A DNA stretch of 9,814 nt from positions 1 to 9,814 of the forward strand of contig SLPX01000254.1 in assembly GCA_007131745.1 (NCBI GenBank). The letters are read 5' to 3'. A program made the translations under genes and the position numbers. This DNA is from Myxococcales bacterium. GTDB lineage: Bacteria; Myxococcota; Polyangia; HGW-17; SLPX01. Below, in pieces: positions 1-6,545 of the stretch (position 1 is the stretch's first letter; each line of letters opens with the position of its first letter). The notes below the pieces were generated by a model, which did no database searches, was not told the origin of the DNA, and saw nothing but the letters and a program-made list of their open reading frames with translations.

Positions 1-1726
1 CCGAACCGTCTTCGGCCTTCAGGGTGACGGCCGCGCGCGCGTAATCCCCGGTTATCGGTTCGAACATGTCTTGTGGGATCGGGTCCAAGCAATTCAGGTG
101 AATTTGCTGATTTGCAACAGTGCTTACCACCACCACGTAATTGTACGCATACGTGGGATCCGCCAGGAATATGTATGAATCCAGATACTGTTCCACCGGA
201 ACCGAAAGGATCATGGCCGGGTCCCCGCGAAGATTGCCCAGATCATAGATGCTCACGCCCGACTCGGCCGCGGTCTGCACCGCGCCTTTTAAATAGTTCA
301 CCACGAGTATCGGGGGCTCTTGTTCAGGGTCCGGGGCATAGGCGCTCGATTTCACCATGAAGGATCGGTCGGTGTCGATTTCCATCATTTCACCGCCGTC
401 CAGCACTGTGTTGTACTGGTTCATGGAATCGGGTTCAAAATCCACCCTTGTTCCGTCCAGTGCCGCTATGACCCGCCAAAGCGTGTTTTCGGACGCGCGG
501 CGAGGCGGAAAGGCCGCAATGTATGTCCATCCCAACGAATTGATCGGTGGCATCTGCTGTTCTATGTGGTCGCAATAACCCTTTCCGGGAGGCACGTCCG
601 CGCACAACACACCTGAAAACACCGCTATCGGTTTATCCGCGGTGATAAGACTCGCGGTCAGGTCCTGGCTTCCCTGGGCCAGAATCTGCAGATGTTCCAT
701 GGCATTCAGGGTCAGGTCAAAAGAACTCGATCCTCCGGGCACGGGACCGCCCGACTGAACATCGGCCGTGGGCGAAATCGTCACGTGCGTGTTGTCTTCA
801 ACCGGCACAATGCTGATGGATGCGGACCATGGTGGATTATAAGAGGCTTTTCCATAATAATTGGCCGTATAGTACTGATTTCCAAGAGCCGTTTCCGGGA
901 TCAATAAAGACGCGTCGGTCGTGTGCTTTGTAGCGGCTTCGAATGGATTGATCTGGTACGCGACCACCGGAATGGTCGTGCGGATCCGGAATGCAGTTCC
1001 CGGGAAAATTCCCGACTGCAAGTCAATCGCATTCGGAACAGCGGGGGTATGTGAACAATGCCCCGCTCCGCCTGCAAGAGCCAAGACCGCGAGTTCACCC
1101 GGGGGCACATGCCGTTCGGTGCCGTAATCCGGAAAATCGAGGATATTTCCTTGATCGTCTTCAACGATCACGGTGGCCGTGCCTTCTTCGTTGACATTGC
1201 TGATGATCGCCACGAAACACCCGTCGTTGGCCTGGTTCGCATCGCCGTTCGACATTTTCACCGCTATGTATTCGCAGCCCACGTTCGCCTGTCTTTCCGC
1301 CGCTTGGTCGCAAAGATTGATGCATGAACCTGTTTCCGGGTCACAGACATCCCCATCATCGGGATTGCAGGTATGACTAACCTCCCAGCTCATCATATCA
1401 GCGCCGCAAGCCATCACGGTGTTTCCCTCGCAGTATGTTTGCCCGGGAAGGCAGAGCACACAGCCCGTTTGTTCCATGCACTGCATTGTCCCGCAGTCCT
1501 GCCGGGCAATCTCTTCGCCCTTGGAATCACACGTCACCATTTGATTTGAGTCGCACACGATAGTGTCCGGGTTGTTTCGGCAAATTTCGAAATTCGGCCC
1601 GTCCGTGGAGGGGCCCCCATCCATCTGCTTGACCTTTCCCGTTGCAGGTCCGCAACCCGTCAAAAAAACAAAACCAAGAACCATTGTTGCAACCGCAACA
1701 GGCCTGATGCATCTCGTCCCAAACAT
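1..1726 (-). CDS. Cysteine-rich lipoprotein with IgGFc-binding-like domain (partial, C-terminus off window)
   Basis: The frame is open without a stop for 575 codons from an ATG at 1726-1724 and runs off the left edge. A GAGGAG-type ribosome binding site lies just upstream. The product starts with a basic N-terminus and a hydrophobic segment ending in the lipobox L-T-G-C, with the lipidated Cys at residue 25, so it should be an exported lipoprotein. Residues about 49-139 are rich in Cys and hold two similar blocks (a CDSNQMVTC type and a CEGNTVMAC type). From about residue 139 the sequence (NVGCEYIAV; DASLLIP..ALG..YY near 270-287; CDHIEQQMPP near 385-396) resembles the IgGFc-binding-protein N-terminal domain found in many large deltaproteobacterial surface lipoproteins. 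The domain name in that family is historical; actual IgG binding should not be assumed. The ligand is unknown and an adhesive or surface role is inferred. It is transcribed divergently from the lipoprotein gene at 2038. Confidence 0.85.
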   Translation of the reverse strand, partial: MFGTRCIRPVAVATMVLGFVFLTGCGPATGKVKQMDGGPSTDGPNFEICRNNPDTIVCDSNQMVTCDSKGEEIARQDCGTMQCMEQTGCVLCLPGQTYCEGNTVMACGADMMSWEVSHTCNPDDGDVCDPETGSCINLCDQAAERQANVGCEYIAVKMSNGDANQANDGCFVAIISNVNEEGTATVIVEDDQGNILDFPDYGTERHVPPGELAVLALAGGAGHCSHTPAVPNAIDLQSGIFPGTAFRIRTTIPVVAYQINPFEAATKHTTDASLLIPETALGNQYYTANYYGKASYNPPWSASISIVPVEDNTHVTISPTADVQSGGPVPGGSSSFDLTLNAMEHLQILAQGSQDLTASLITADKPIAVFSGVLCADVPPGKGYCDHIEQQMPPINSLGWTYIAAFPPRRASENTLWRVIAALDGTRVDFEPDSMNQYNTVLDGGEMMEIDTDRSFMVKSSAYAPDPEQEPPILVVNYLKGAVQTAAESGVSIYDLGNLRGDPAMILSVPVEQYLDSYIFLADPTYAYNYVVVVSTVANQQIHLNCLDPIPQDMFEPITGDYARAAVTLKAEDGS

Positions 1727-1932
1727 CTTTCTCTCCTCTACTTGCTCTGCTCTAAGCTGTTGTTTGCATTTCCTGCCGCCATGATCTTTCAGCTATTGCT
1801 GTTTCACACCAACCCACGACCGGACCATACCACAAAAAAACCGGGGGGTGTTCGAATGAAATCACCATGAACGCCAAACCAAGCATCATGAATACCTCTT
1901 TTCGATCGATTGTCGTCATAATTTAATTTTGA

Positions 1933-1960
1933 TTGTAAATTCTCGGTTTATTCATACAAT
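1933..1960 (+). promoter_or_regulatory. Possible sigma70-type promoter of the 238-residue lipoprotein gene
   Basis: TTGTAA at 1933-1938 (4 of 6 to consensus) and TACAAT at 1955-1960 (5 of 6) are separated by 16 bases in an AT-rich stretch. The start codon is about 78 bases downstream, which leaves a leader containing the 14-base repeats. In AT-rich DNA such matches arise by chance, so this is tentative. Confidence 0.35.
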
Positions 1961-1967
1961 AATAAAC

Positions 1968-2009
1968 ATGCTTTGATACGCATGAATTGATAGATATGAA
2001 TTGATAAAC
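1968..2009 (+). repeat. Three 14-base direct repeats (ATGNNTTGATA core)
   Basis: The core ATG-(CT/AA)-TTGATA begins at 1968, 1982 and 1996, an exact 14-base period. The second and third cores are identical over 11 bases; the first differs at two positions. The array sits directly upstream of the ribosome binding site (GGGAGG, 2026-2031) of the plus-strand lipoprotein gene. It could be a regulator binding array or an element in the untranslated leader; no regulator is encoded next to it. Confidence 0.7.
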
Positions 2010-2037
2010 ACATCATAATAGATACGGGAGGTTTGTC

Positions 2038-2754
2038 ATGAACAGGCACACAAGATTTTTCGCCCTTATTCTGCCGATGATCCAGTTTTTCGCTGCATGC
2101 GGGTCGCGGTCTTCTTCTTCTTCGGGCGAACCGTTCAAAACGGTCATCACTCCCCAGGGAGGTGAGGTCGTCATGGAAGAAGAAGGCGTAAACATTCACG
2201 TACCACCGGGCGCGGTGAACGACGACATCGAAATCAGCATAACCGTTGTACAAGGAAACGTCAGCGGGAATTTGGTCACGAATCTGTACAAACTGGAACC
2301 GGCCGGCATTGTTTTTGAGACGCCCGTCACCTTGACCATCAAGGTTCCTGAAGAGATGCGCTCGAAAAACATCTACCTGGCCAAGGTCGTAGACGGCCGG
2401 CCCCTGGGCGTGAAGGGATTCCGGTACAACGAGGTCGATGGAACTCTGTCTGCGGAACTTCATTCGTTTTCAATCTACGGCGGTTTCTCCCTTTCCGGCG
2501 ATGAAGATTGCGAAGAATGCACATCGGCTTATTGCGGCGAGGAACTCGGAGATTGCCTGAATGACACTCATTGCGAAGCGATACTGGAATGCTACGACTC
2601 CTGCTACCCCGAAAAACCCCAGTGGTCATGCATCGCCGAGTGCAAAACGAATCACCCGGAAGGACAGATTATTTTCGACGTTTTGCATGATTGCGTGAAG
2701 GACGAATGCTATTTTTGCATTGAACGAGATCAGGATATCATCGACATCCGTTAG
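2038..2754 (+). CDS. Lipoprotein with ZU5-like domain and 12-cysteine C-terminal tail
   Basis: The 238-residue product begins at an ATG with a clear GGGAGG site 6 bases upstream. A hydrophobic signal segment ends in F-A-A-C, giving a lipidated Cys at residue 21; Phe at -3 is not the commonest lipobox residue but is tolerated. A short Ser-rich linker follows. Residues about 34-105 (TPQGGEVVM, VPPGAV, TLTIKVP) look like a ZU5-type beta domain of the kind found in many secreted bacterial proteins. Residues 158-227 contain 12 cysteines with a pattern (C-x5-C-x5-C-x3-C, then C-x3-C) that recurs in Myxococcota-type surface proteins and should form disulfides in the periplasm or outside. The protein is likely anchored at the cell surface; its substrate or partner is unknown. 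It is divergent from another Cys-rich lipoprotein gene, so the two may be co-regulated. Confidence 0.85.
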   Translation: MNRHTRFFALILPMIQFFAACGSRSSSSSGEPFKTVITPQGGEVVMEEEGVNIHVPPGAVNDDIEISITVVQGNVSGNLVTNLYKLEPAGIVFETPVTLTIKVPEEMRSKNIYLAKVVDGRPLGVKGFRYNEVDGTLSAELHSFSIYGGFSLSGDEDCEECTSAYCGEELGDCLNDTHCEAILECYDSCYPEKPQWSCIAECKTNHPEGQIIFDVLHDCVKDECYFCIERDQDIIDIR

Positions 2755-2870
2755 TTGTCAGGCTATTTTCGGGCAAATCGGGGACAGGGGATCTTGGTTA
2801 TTGCAAAGTTGCAAAAGTCATTCATTATTACCCGAAAAGAACCCACTAGATTTAAAGAGGCAAAACGAGA

Positions 2871-4403
2871 ATGACCCCGATAATTGAAACTTCTCCGGTT
2901 TCCGGCAAAACAATCAAGAAATACACTCCGCCGACGGATGAAGAACTCCTTCAGATTGTAATGAGAGGCAGAGACGCTTTTGAATCCCGGCGGGAAGCAC
3001 CGATTCAAGATCGAATGGCCGCTCTTAAAAGATTGCGGCTCGTGATCATGAAAAGACTGGAAGATATCATCAAGGTCTTGCGGCTGACCACCGGGAAGGT
3101 CGACATGGAGTCGCTCACCTCGGACGTGTTCGTGACCGTTTCCATGATCGATTACTACGAAAGATATGCAGAGAACATACTCGCGCCCGTTAAAGCAAAA
3201 GCACCAATTGTTTTGAGCGGTAACAGTTTTTACGTGGAACGCTTTCCCCTCGGATTGGTGCTTGTAATAAGCCCCTGGAATTTCCCTTTCCAGCTTTCGA
3301 TGGTGCCCGTAATCACCGCGCTCGCCGCGGGAAACGCGGTCATCCTGAAGCCCTCTGAGGTCACACCCTCGGTGGGTGAGTTGATACGAGACCTTTTCAA
3401 AGAAGCCGAATTCCCGGAAAACCTGGTCCAGGTTGTAAACGGAGGTCCCAATGTGGGGGGTGCTCTGATCGATGCAAAACCCGACAAGATCTTTTTCACG
3501 GGCAGCGTTGCAACGGGCAAAAAGATCATGGAGGCCGCGTCCCGAAACCTGGTAGCCCTGGAACTGGAGTTGGGCGGCAAAGACCCCATGATCGTATTCG
3601 AAGACGCAAACCAGGAACGCGCAGCTCGAGGCGCTGTATACGGAGCGTTTTCCAATGCAGGCCAGACATGCGTTTCAGTGGAACGGCTGTACGTTCAAAA
3701 TACGATCTATGAATCGTTCATTGACCGGCTGACCGAGGAAACCCGCAAAATCAAACTCGGCACCGGAAAGCGCGGAGACATTGGTCCGATCATTTACGAC
3801 CGCCAACGGGAAATCATTGAAGAACACATTCGGGATGCGATTGAAAAGGGAGCATCCACAACCCTTCCCATCGAGAGAAAAGACAACTTCATTTCCCCCG
3901 TGATCTTGAGAGACGCGAACCATTCCATGAAAGTGATGACCGAGGAAACGTTCGGCCCGGTTCTTCCGGTAATGGTTTTTCGCACCGAGGAAGAAGCCGT
4001 CCGCCTGGCCGGTGACTCGGAATACGGCCTGAACTCTTCGGTGTGGTCGAGCGACATCCAAAAAGCAAGAAGGGTCGCGGGTAAACTGGTCACGGGCAAT
4101 TGCGCGATAAACAATGTCATCGTCAATATCTCCAACCCTTACACTCCGTTCGGAGGCGAAAAGAAAAGCGGATTCGGACGCTACCACGGCCCCGATGGCT
4201 TGTATTCGTTTTCAGGGACCAAGACGATCATGATCAACCGGGGACTCACAAAAAAAGAAATCAACTGGTTTCCCTATCGCCGATCCGGCTACATAGCCGT
4301 GAAAACCCTCATGCAACTTCTCTACGGGCGCCATTCAATTCCCGGATCAGTAAAAAATCATTTACAGAAGATACGATCGCTTTTATTAAAAGATGATTCT
4401 TGA
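2871..4403 (+). CDS. Aldehyde dehydrogenase (NAD(P)+-dependent, ALDH superfamily)
   Basis: The 510-residue protein has the standard ALDH fold markers in order: the PWNFPF motif with the oxyanion Asn at 137, LKPSE with the cofactor-binding Lys at 160, FTGS at 209-212, the general-base Glu at 233 in LELGGK, the nucleophile Cys at 267 in NAGQTC, and EETFGPV at 358-364. It should therefore oxidise an aldehyde to a carboxylate using NAD(P)+. About 50 residues after the catalytic domain form an extra tail (from about 460) with basic and hydrophobic stretches, which could associate with membrane as in fatty-aldehyde-type enzymes. The start ATG has an AGAGG site about 10 bases upstream. The next gene, a CrtN/CrtI-like oxidoreductase, begins 110 bases downstream on the same strand, and no obvious terminator lies between them, so an operon is likely. 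A carotenoid or long-chain aldehyde substrate is inferred from this context only. Confidence 0.93.
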   Translation: MTPIIETSPVSGKTIKKYTPPTDEELLQIVMRGRDAFESRREAPIQDRMAALKRLRLVIMKRLEDIIKVLRLTTGKVDMESLTSDVFVTVSMIDYYERYAENILAPVKAKAPIVLSGNSFYVERFPLGLVLVISPWNFPFQLSMVPVITALAAGNAVILKPSEVTPSVGELIRDLFKEAEFPENLVQVVNGGPNVGGALIDAKPDKIFFTGSVATGKKIMEAASRNLVALELELGGKDPMIVFEDANQERAARGAVYGAFSNAGQTCVSVERLYVQNTIYESFIDRLTEETRKIKLGTGKRGDIGPIIYDRQREIIEEHIRDAIEKGASTTLPIERKDNFISPVILRDANHSMKVMTEETFGPVLPVMVFRTEEEAVRLAGDSEYGLNSSVWSSDIQKARRVAGKLVTGNCAINNVIVNISNPYTPFGGEKKSGFGRYHGPDGLYSFSGTKTIMINRGLTKKEINWFPYRRSGYIAVKTLMQLLYGRHSIPGSVKNHLQKIRSLLLKDDS

Positions 4404-4502
4404 CGAAATCGATCTTTGAAAGTCGATTGCCCAAAAAAACAAAGAAAACACCAATCAAGAGGAAGATCCACCAAAGAGAATTCTAGCTGCAGGATCATGA
4501 GC

Positions 4503-4507
4503 GAGGA
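4503..4507 (+). promoter_or_regulatory. Ribosome binding site GAGGA of the carotenoid desaturase-like gene
   Basis: GAGGA lies 6 bases before the ATG at 4514. It supports this start, after which the nucleotide-binding GxGxxG motif follows within 20 residues as expected for the family. The 110 bases between the two enzyme genes contain a short dyad (ATCGA/TCGAT around 4404-4425) but no terminator-like hairpin with a T run. Confidence 0.6.
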
Positions 4508-4513
4508 AAAGAA

Positions 4514-6007
4514 ATGGAAACTTCAGGGAAAAAGAAAATTGCAGTCATCGGGGCCGGCCTGGGAGGCTTGTCCGCGGCCGCCGCGCTTGGAGCGGAAGGT
4601 TACCAAGTTGAAGTCTTCGAAAAAAACGACAAAGTGGGCGGAAAACTGAACCTCAAGGAAGTTGATGGATTCAGCTTCGACCTGGGTCCATCGCTCATAA
4701 TTCTGCCCCATCTGTTTCGCCGCATCTTTGAACGTGCCGGACATAAAATGGAAGAATACGTCGAGTTTCAAGAGCTGTTGCCTCACTGGCGGTCGTTTTT
4801 CGAGGACAACACTCATATCGACCTGCACCCGGACATGCGCTTCATGGAAAAAGAGCTGGAAAAGCTCGGCGAGGAGGCTGATGGGTACTGGGCGTTTATG
4901 GAATACTCACGTAAACTGTACAAGTTCGCGGAGGAAAACTACCTGGAAAACGGCGCCGACACCCTCGCTGAAATACTCAAAGACACTTCGTACATGGAAG
5001 CATTCAAGGGAACCGACATCTTTTCCCTCATGCAAAGCGGAGTGACGCGATACGTAAAGCACAAGAACCTCGTCGACATGCTCGGCTTTTTCATTAAGTA
5101 CGTGGGTTCATCACAGTACCGAGCCCCGGCCCTGATGAACCTCCTGCCCTATTCCCAGATGGGTTACGGGGTATGGTACGTAAAGGGAGGAATGTACAAT
5201 TTGGCGCGGGGGATCCAAAAACTCCTGGAAGACCTCGGGGTCAAAATACACCTTAACTCGGAAGTCACATCCATTACAAAGAACCGGAAACGCGTAGATG
5301 GTCTCGTGGTCAAAGGGCTTGGACCCGTCAAAGCCGACATAGTCGTTTCAAACATGGAAGTCATTCCAGCGTACAAGCAATTGATGAACGAAACCGGGGC
5401 CATGATCAAAGCGTATGATTATGCATACGAACCGGCCGCGTCCGGCCTGGTGGTCCACGTGGGAACAAACCGAAAGTACCCGCAACTTAAACACCACAAC
5501 TTCTTTTTCTCCAAGGATTCGAAAAAGTTCCTGGACACAATACACAGAAAGAAAAAGCTCCCCGAAGATCCCAACATATACCTGGTGTGTCCCACGAAGA
5601 CGAACCCCGAACTCGCGCCTGAAGGACACGAGATAATCAAGATCCTTCCACACATTCCTTACATTCAAGATCCCCCGTTCACCCAGGCCGACTACGACGC
5701 ACTGAAAACGCGCGTCTACGACAAACTGGAAAGGATGGGACTTGTCGACTTGAGAAAACACACGGTGATCGAAGATGTTTTAACACCCGACGATCTTCAA
5801 AGGATGTACTACTCAAACAAGGGATCAATCTACGGCGTCATCTCGGATGCCAAGCGCAACTTCGCTTTAAAACCTCCGAAACAAAGCAACAAGTACGAAA
5901 ATCTCTATTTCGTGGGCGGAAGCGTCAACCCCGGCGGCGGCACATGCATGGTCGTGACATCAGGGCAAAAATGCGCTGACTTGATCATCCGTCAACAAGG
6001 CCGCTGA
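4514..6007 (+). CDS. CrtI/CrtN-family carotenoid desaturase/oxidase (FAD-dependent)
   Basis: The 497-residue protein has an N-terminal FAD-binding Rossmann motif (VIGAGLGGLSAA, GxGxxG at 13-18, with Glu36 ending the second strand as VEVFEK), followed by KVGGK and FDLGPS, typical of phytoene desaturase-family amine-oxidase-like flavoproteins. The C-terminal FAD motif [14 protein letters not shown] at 463-476 is closest in style to CrtN/CrtP (diapophytoene desaturase or diapolycopene/diaponeurosporene oxidase). The usual Pro after GGGx is Cys here (GGGTCMV). Length fits the family. The enzyme would desaturate a carotenoid backbone or oxidise its terminal methyl; which of these cannot be told from sequence alone. 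The aldehyde dehydrogenase gene just upstream favours the oxidase idea. No phytoene or diapophytoene synthase gene is in the window. The last 322 coding bases lie within a segment that is repeated in damaged form at 9071. Confidence 0.88.
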   Translation: METSGKKKIAVIGAGLGGLSAAAALGAEGYQVEVFEKNDKVGGKLNLKEVDGFSFDLGPSLIILPHLFRRIFERAGHKMEEYVEFQELLPHWRSFFEDNTHIDLHPDMRFMEKELEKLGEEADGYWAFMEYSRKLYKFAEENYLENGADTLAEILKDTSYMEAFKGTDIFSLMQSGVTRYVKHKNLVDMLGFFIKYVGSSQYRAPALMNLLPYSQMGYGVWYVKGGMYNLARGIQKLLEDLGVKIHLNSEVTSITKNRKRVDGLVVKGLGPVKADIVVSNMEVIPAYKQLMNETGAMIKAYDYAYEPAASGLVVHVGTNRKYPQLKHHNFFFSKDSKKFLDTIHRKKKLPEDPNIYLVCPTKTNPELAPEGHEIIKILPHIPYIQDPPFTQADYDALKTRVYDKLERMGLVDLRKHTVIEDVLTPDDLQRMYYSNKGSIYGVISDAKRNFALKPPKQSNKYENLYFVGGSVNPGGGTCMVVTSGQKCADLIIRQQGR

Positions 6008-6088
6008 CAAACCCCTCTATCCTTCTTATCTTCGCTACCTTCGCTACCTTCGCTACCTTCGCTATCCTCAACTTGTTCTCTTGAAATG
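5686..6088 (+). repeat. Direct repeat copy 1: 3' end of the desaturase gene plus downstream flank
   Basis: This segment covers the last 322 coding bases of the desaturase gene and 81 bases beyond its stop. It matches 9071-9292 in the same orientation. Alignment: 5686-5730 matches 9071-9115 with three substitutions, 5731-5893 is missing from the second copy, and 5894 onward matches 9116 onward with two substitutions up to the tandem repeat. Homology stops at the shared TTGAAATG ending at 6088 and 9292; the bases after that differ. Confidence 0.95.
6031..6066 (+). repeat. Tandem repeat of 9-base unit TTCGCTACC, four units
   Basis: Three exact TTCGCTACC units start at 6031, 6040 and 6049, followed by a variant TTCGCTATC at 6058-6066. 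It is located just after the desaturase stop codon. The second copy of the flank (9253-9270) has only two units, so this is a small variable-number tandem repeat that changed after, or differed before, the duplication. Confidence 0.95.
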
Positions 6089-6106
6089 CTCTTTTCCGAA
6101 CAAGCG

Positions 6107-6121
6107 TCCGGTTCGACCGGA
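6107..6121. terminator. Possible bidirectional hairpin between convergent genes
   Basis: TCCGGT (6107-6112) and ACCGGA (6116-6121) form a 6-base perfect stem with a TCG loop. It lies between the converging ends of the desaturase gene and the VapC-like gene, where a shared terminator is expected. Neither side is followed by a convincing T run, so it may be only a structural or protein-binding site. Confidence 0.3.
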
Positions 6122-6137
6122 ATACAAAATCAGAAAA

Positions 6138-6545
6138 CTACTCGTATTCAGTGATCACTTTCAAATTTGCAATTGATTCAAAATCCTTCACATTGTGTGT
6201 TATGAGCGGAACCCGATGTCTGACCGCACAGGCCGCTATCCAAGCATCTGAACACGAAATCGGCTTGCCGCTGCGCTCCCTCTCTGCCACTATCTTACCG
6301 TAATGCCTGGCTATTTCATTGTCATAGGGAATGACCACATAATTTTTCAGGCCGCATTCCAATTGCTTTCGACGCTTTTCCCCCCAATTCCGTTTCTCTG
6401 CTCCAAAATACAACTCACCCACAGTTATGAAGGATACCGAGGCGAGTTTTCCCCGAAGGTGAAGAGCATAAGCGCGGCCGAGATCATCCCCCTTCATGAT
6501 GTGAGAAACAACGTTGGTGTCTACGACAATCTTGCCCCCACTCAC
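6138..6545 (-). CDS. VapC-family PIN-domain toxin (putative ribonuclease)
   Basis: The 135-residue protein is a full PIN domain. Acidic residues expected in the active site are visible: Asp9 in VVDTN, Glu44 in TVGELYFGAE, Asp100 in CSDAWIAA, and a fourth-site region THNVKDF with Asp121. Such domains form a Mg2+-dependent RNase; in VapC toxins the target is usually a tRNA or rRNA. The start is GTG at 6545-6543, overlapping the stop codon of the preceding gene as GTGA, and a strong GGGGGAG site (6553-6559) sits 7 bases upstream; no alternative ATG lies before the first catalytic Asp. The overlap points to translational coupling with the 325-residue partner. The gene ends convergently with the desaturase gene. 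The target RNA is unknown. The family call is firm; toxicity is inferred. Confidence 0.9.
   Translation of the reverse strand: MSGGKIVVDTNVVSHIMKGDDLGRAYALHLRGKLASVSFITVGELYFGAEKRNWGEKRRKQLECGLKNYVVIPYDNEIARHYGKIVAERERSGKPISCSDAWIAACAVRHRVPLITHNVKDFESIANLKVITEYE

Larger units (their letters stand above)
1727..2037. other. Divergent intergenic region between two lipoprotein genes
   Basis: This 311-base gap contains no credible gene. The half nearer the plus-strand gene is strongly AT-rich and holds a possible promoter (1933-1960) and a three-copy 14-base repeat (1968-2009), both listed separately. An inverted repeat TTTATT (1947-1952) / AATAAA (1961-1966) overlaps the possible -10 element. 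For the minus-strand lipoprotein the best candidate is a weak extended -10 (TGG-TATGGT, complement of 1824-1829) without a good -35. No transcription terminator was seen. Confidence 0.6.

Noticed and set aside
1948..2463. 171-codon minus-strand open frame opposite the ZU5-like lipoprotein
   Set aside because: The plus-strand frame has a signal peptide, lipobox and Cys pattern; the antisense frame has no recognisable features and runs into the AT-rich leader.
3675..4187. 170-codon minus-strand open frame opposite the aldehyde dehydrogenase
   Set aside because: It is antisense to conserved ALDH motifs, has no family resemblance and no ribosome binding site seen; a shadow of the real gene.
4404..4430. 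Terminator between the aldehyde dehydrogenase and desaturase genes
   Set aside because: The ATCGA/TCGAT dyad has a weak stem and is followed by an A run, not a T run, on the coding strand.
6031..6066. CRISPR-like array
   Set aside because: The 9-base units are contiguous with no spacers and there are no cas genes; it is a simple tandem repeat.
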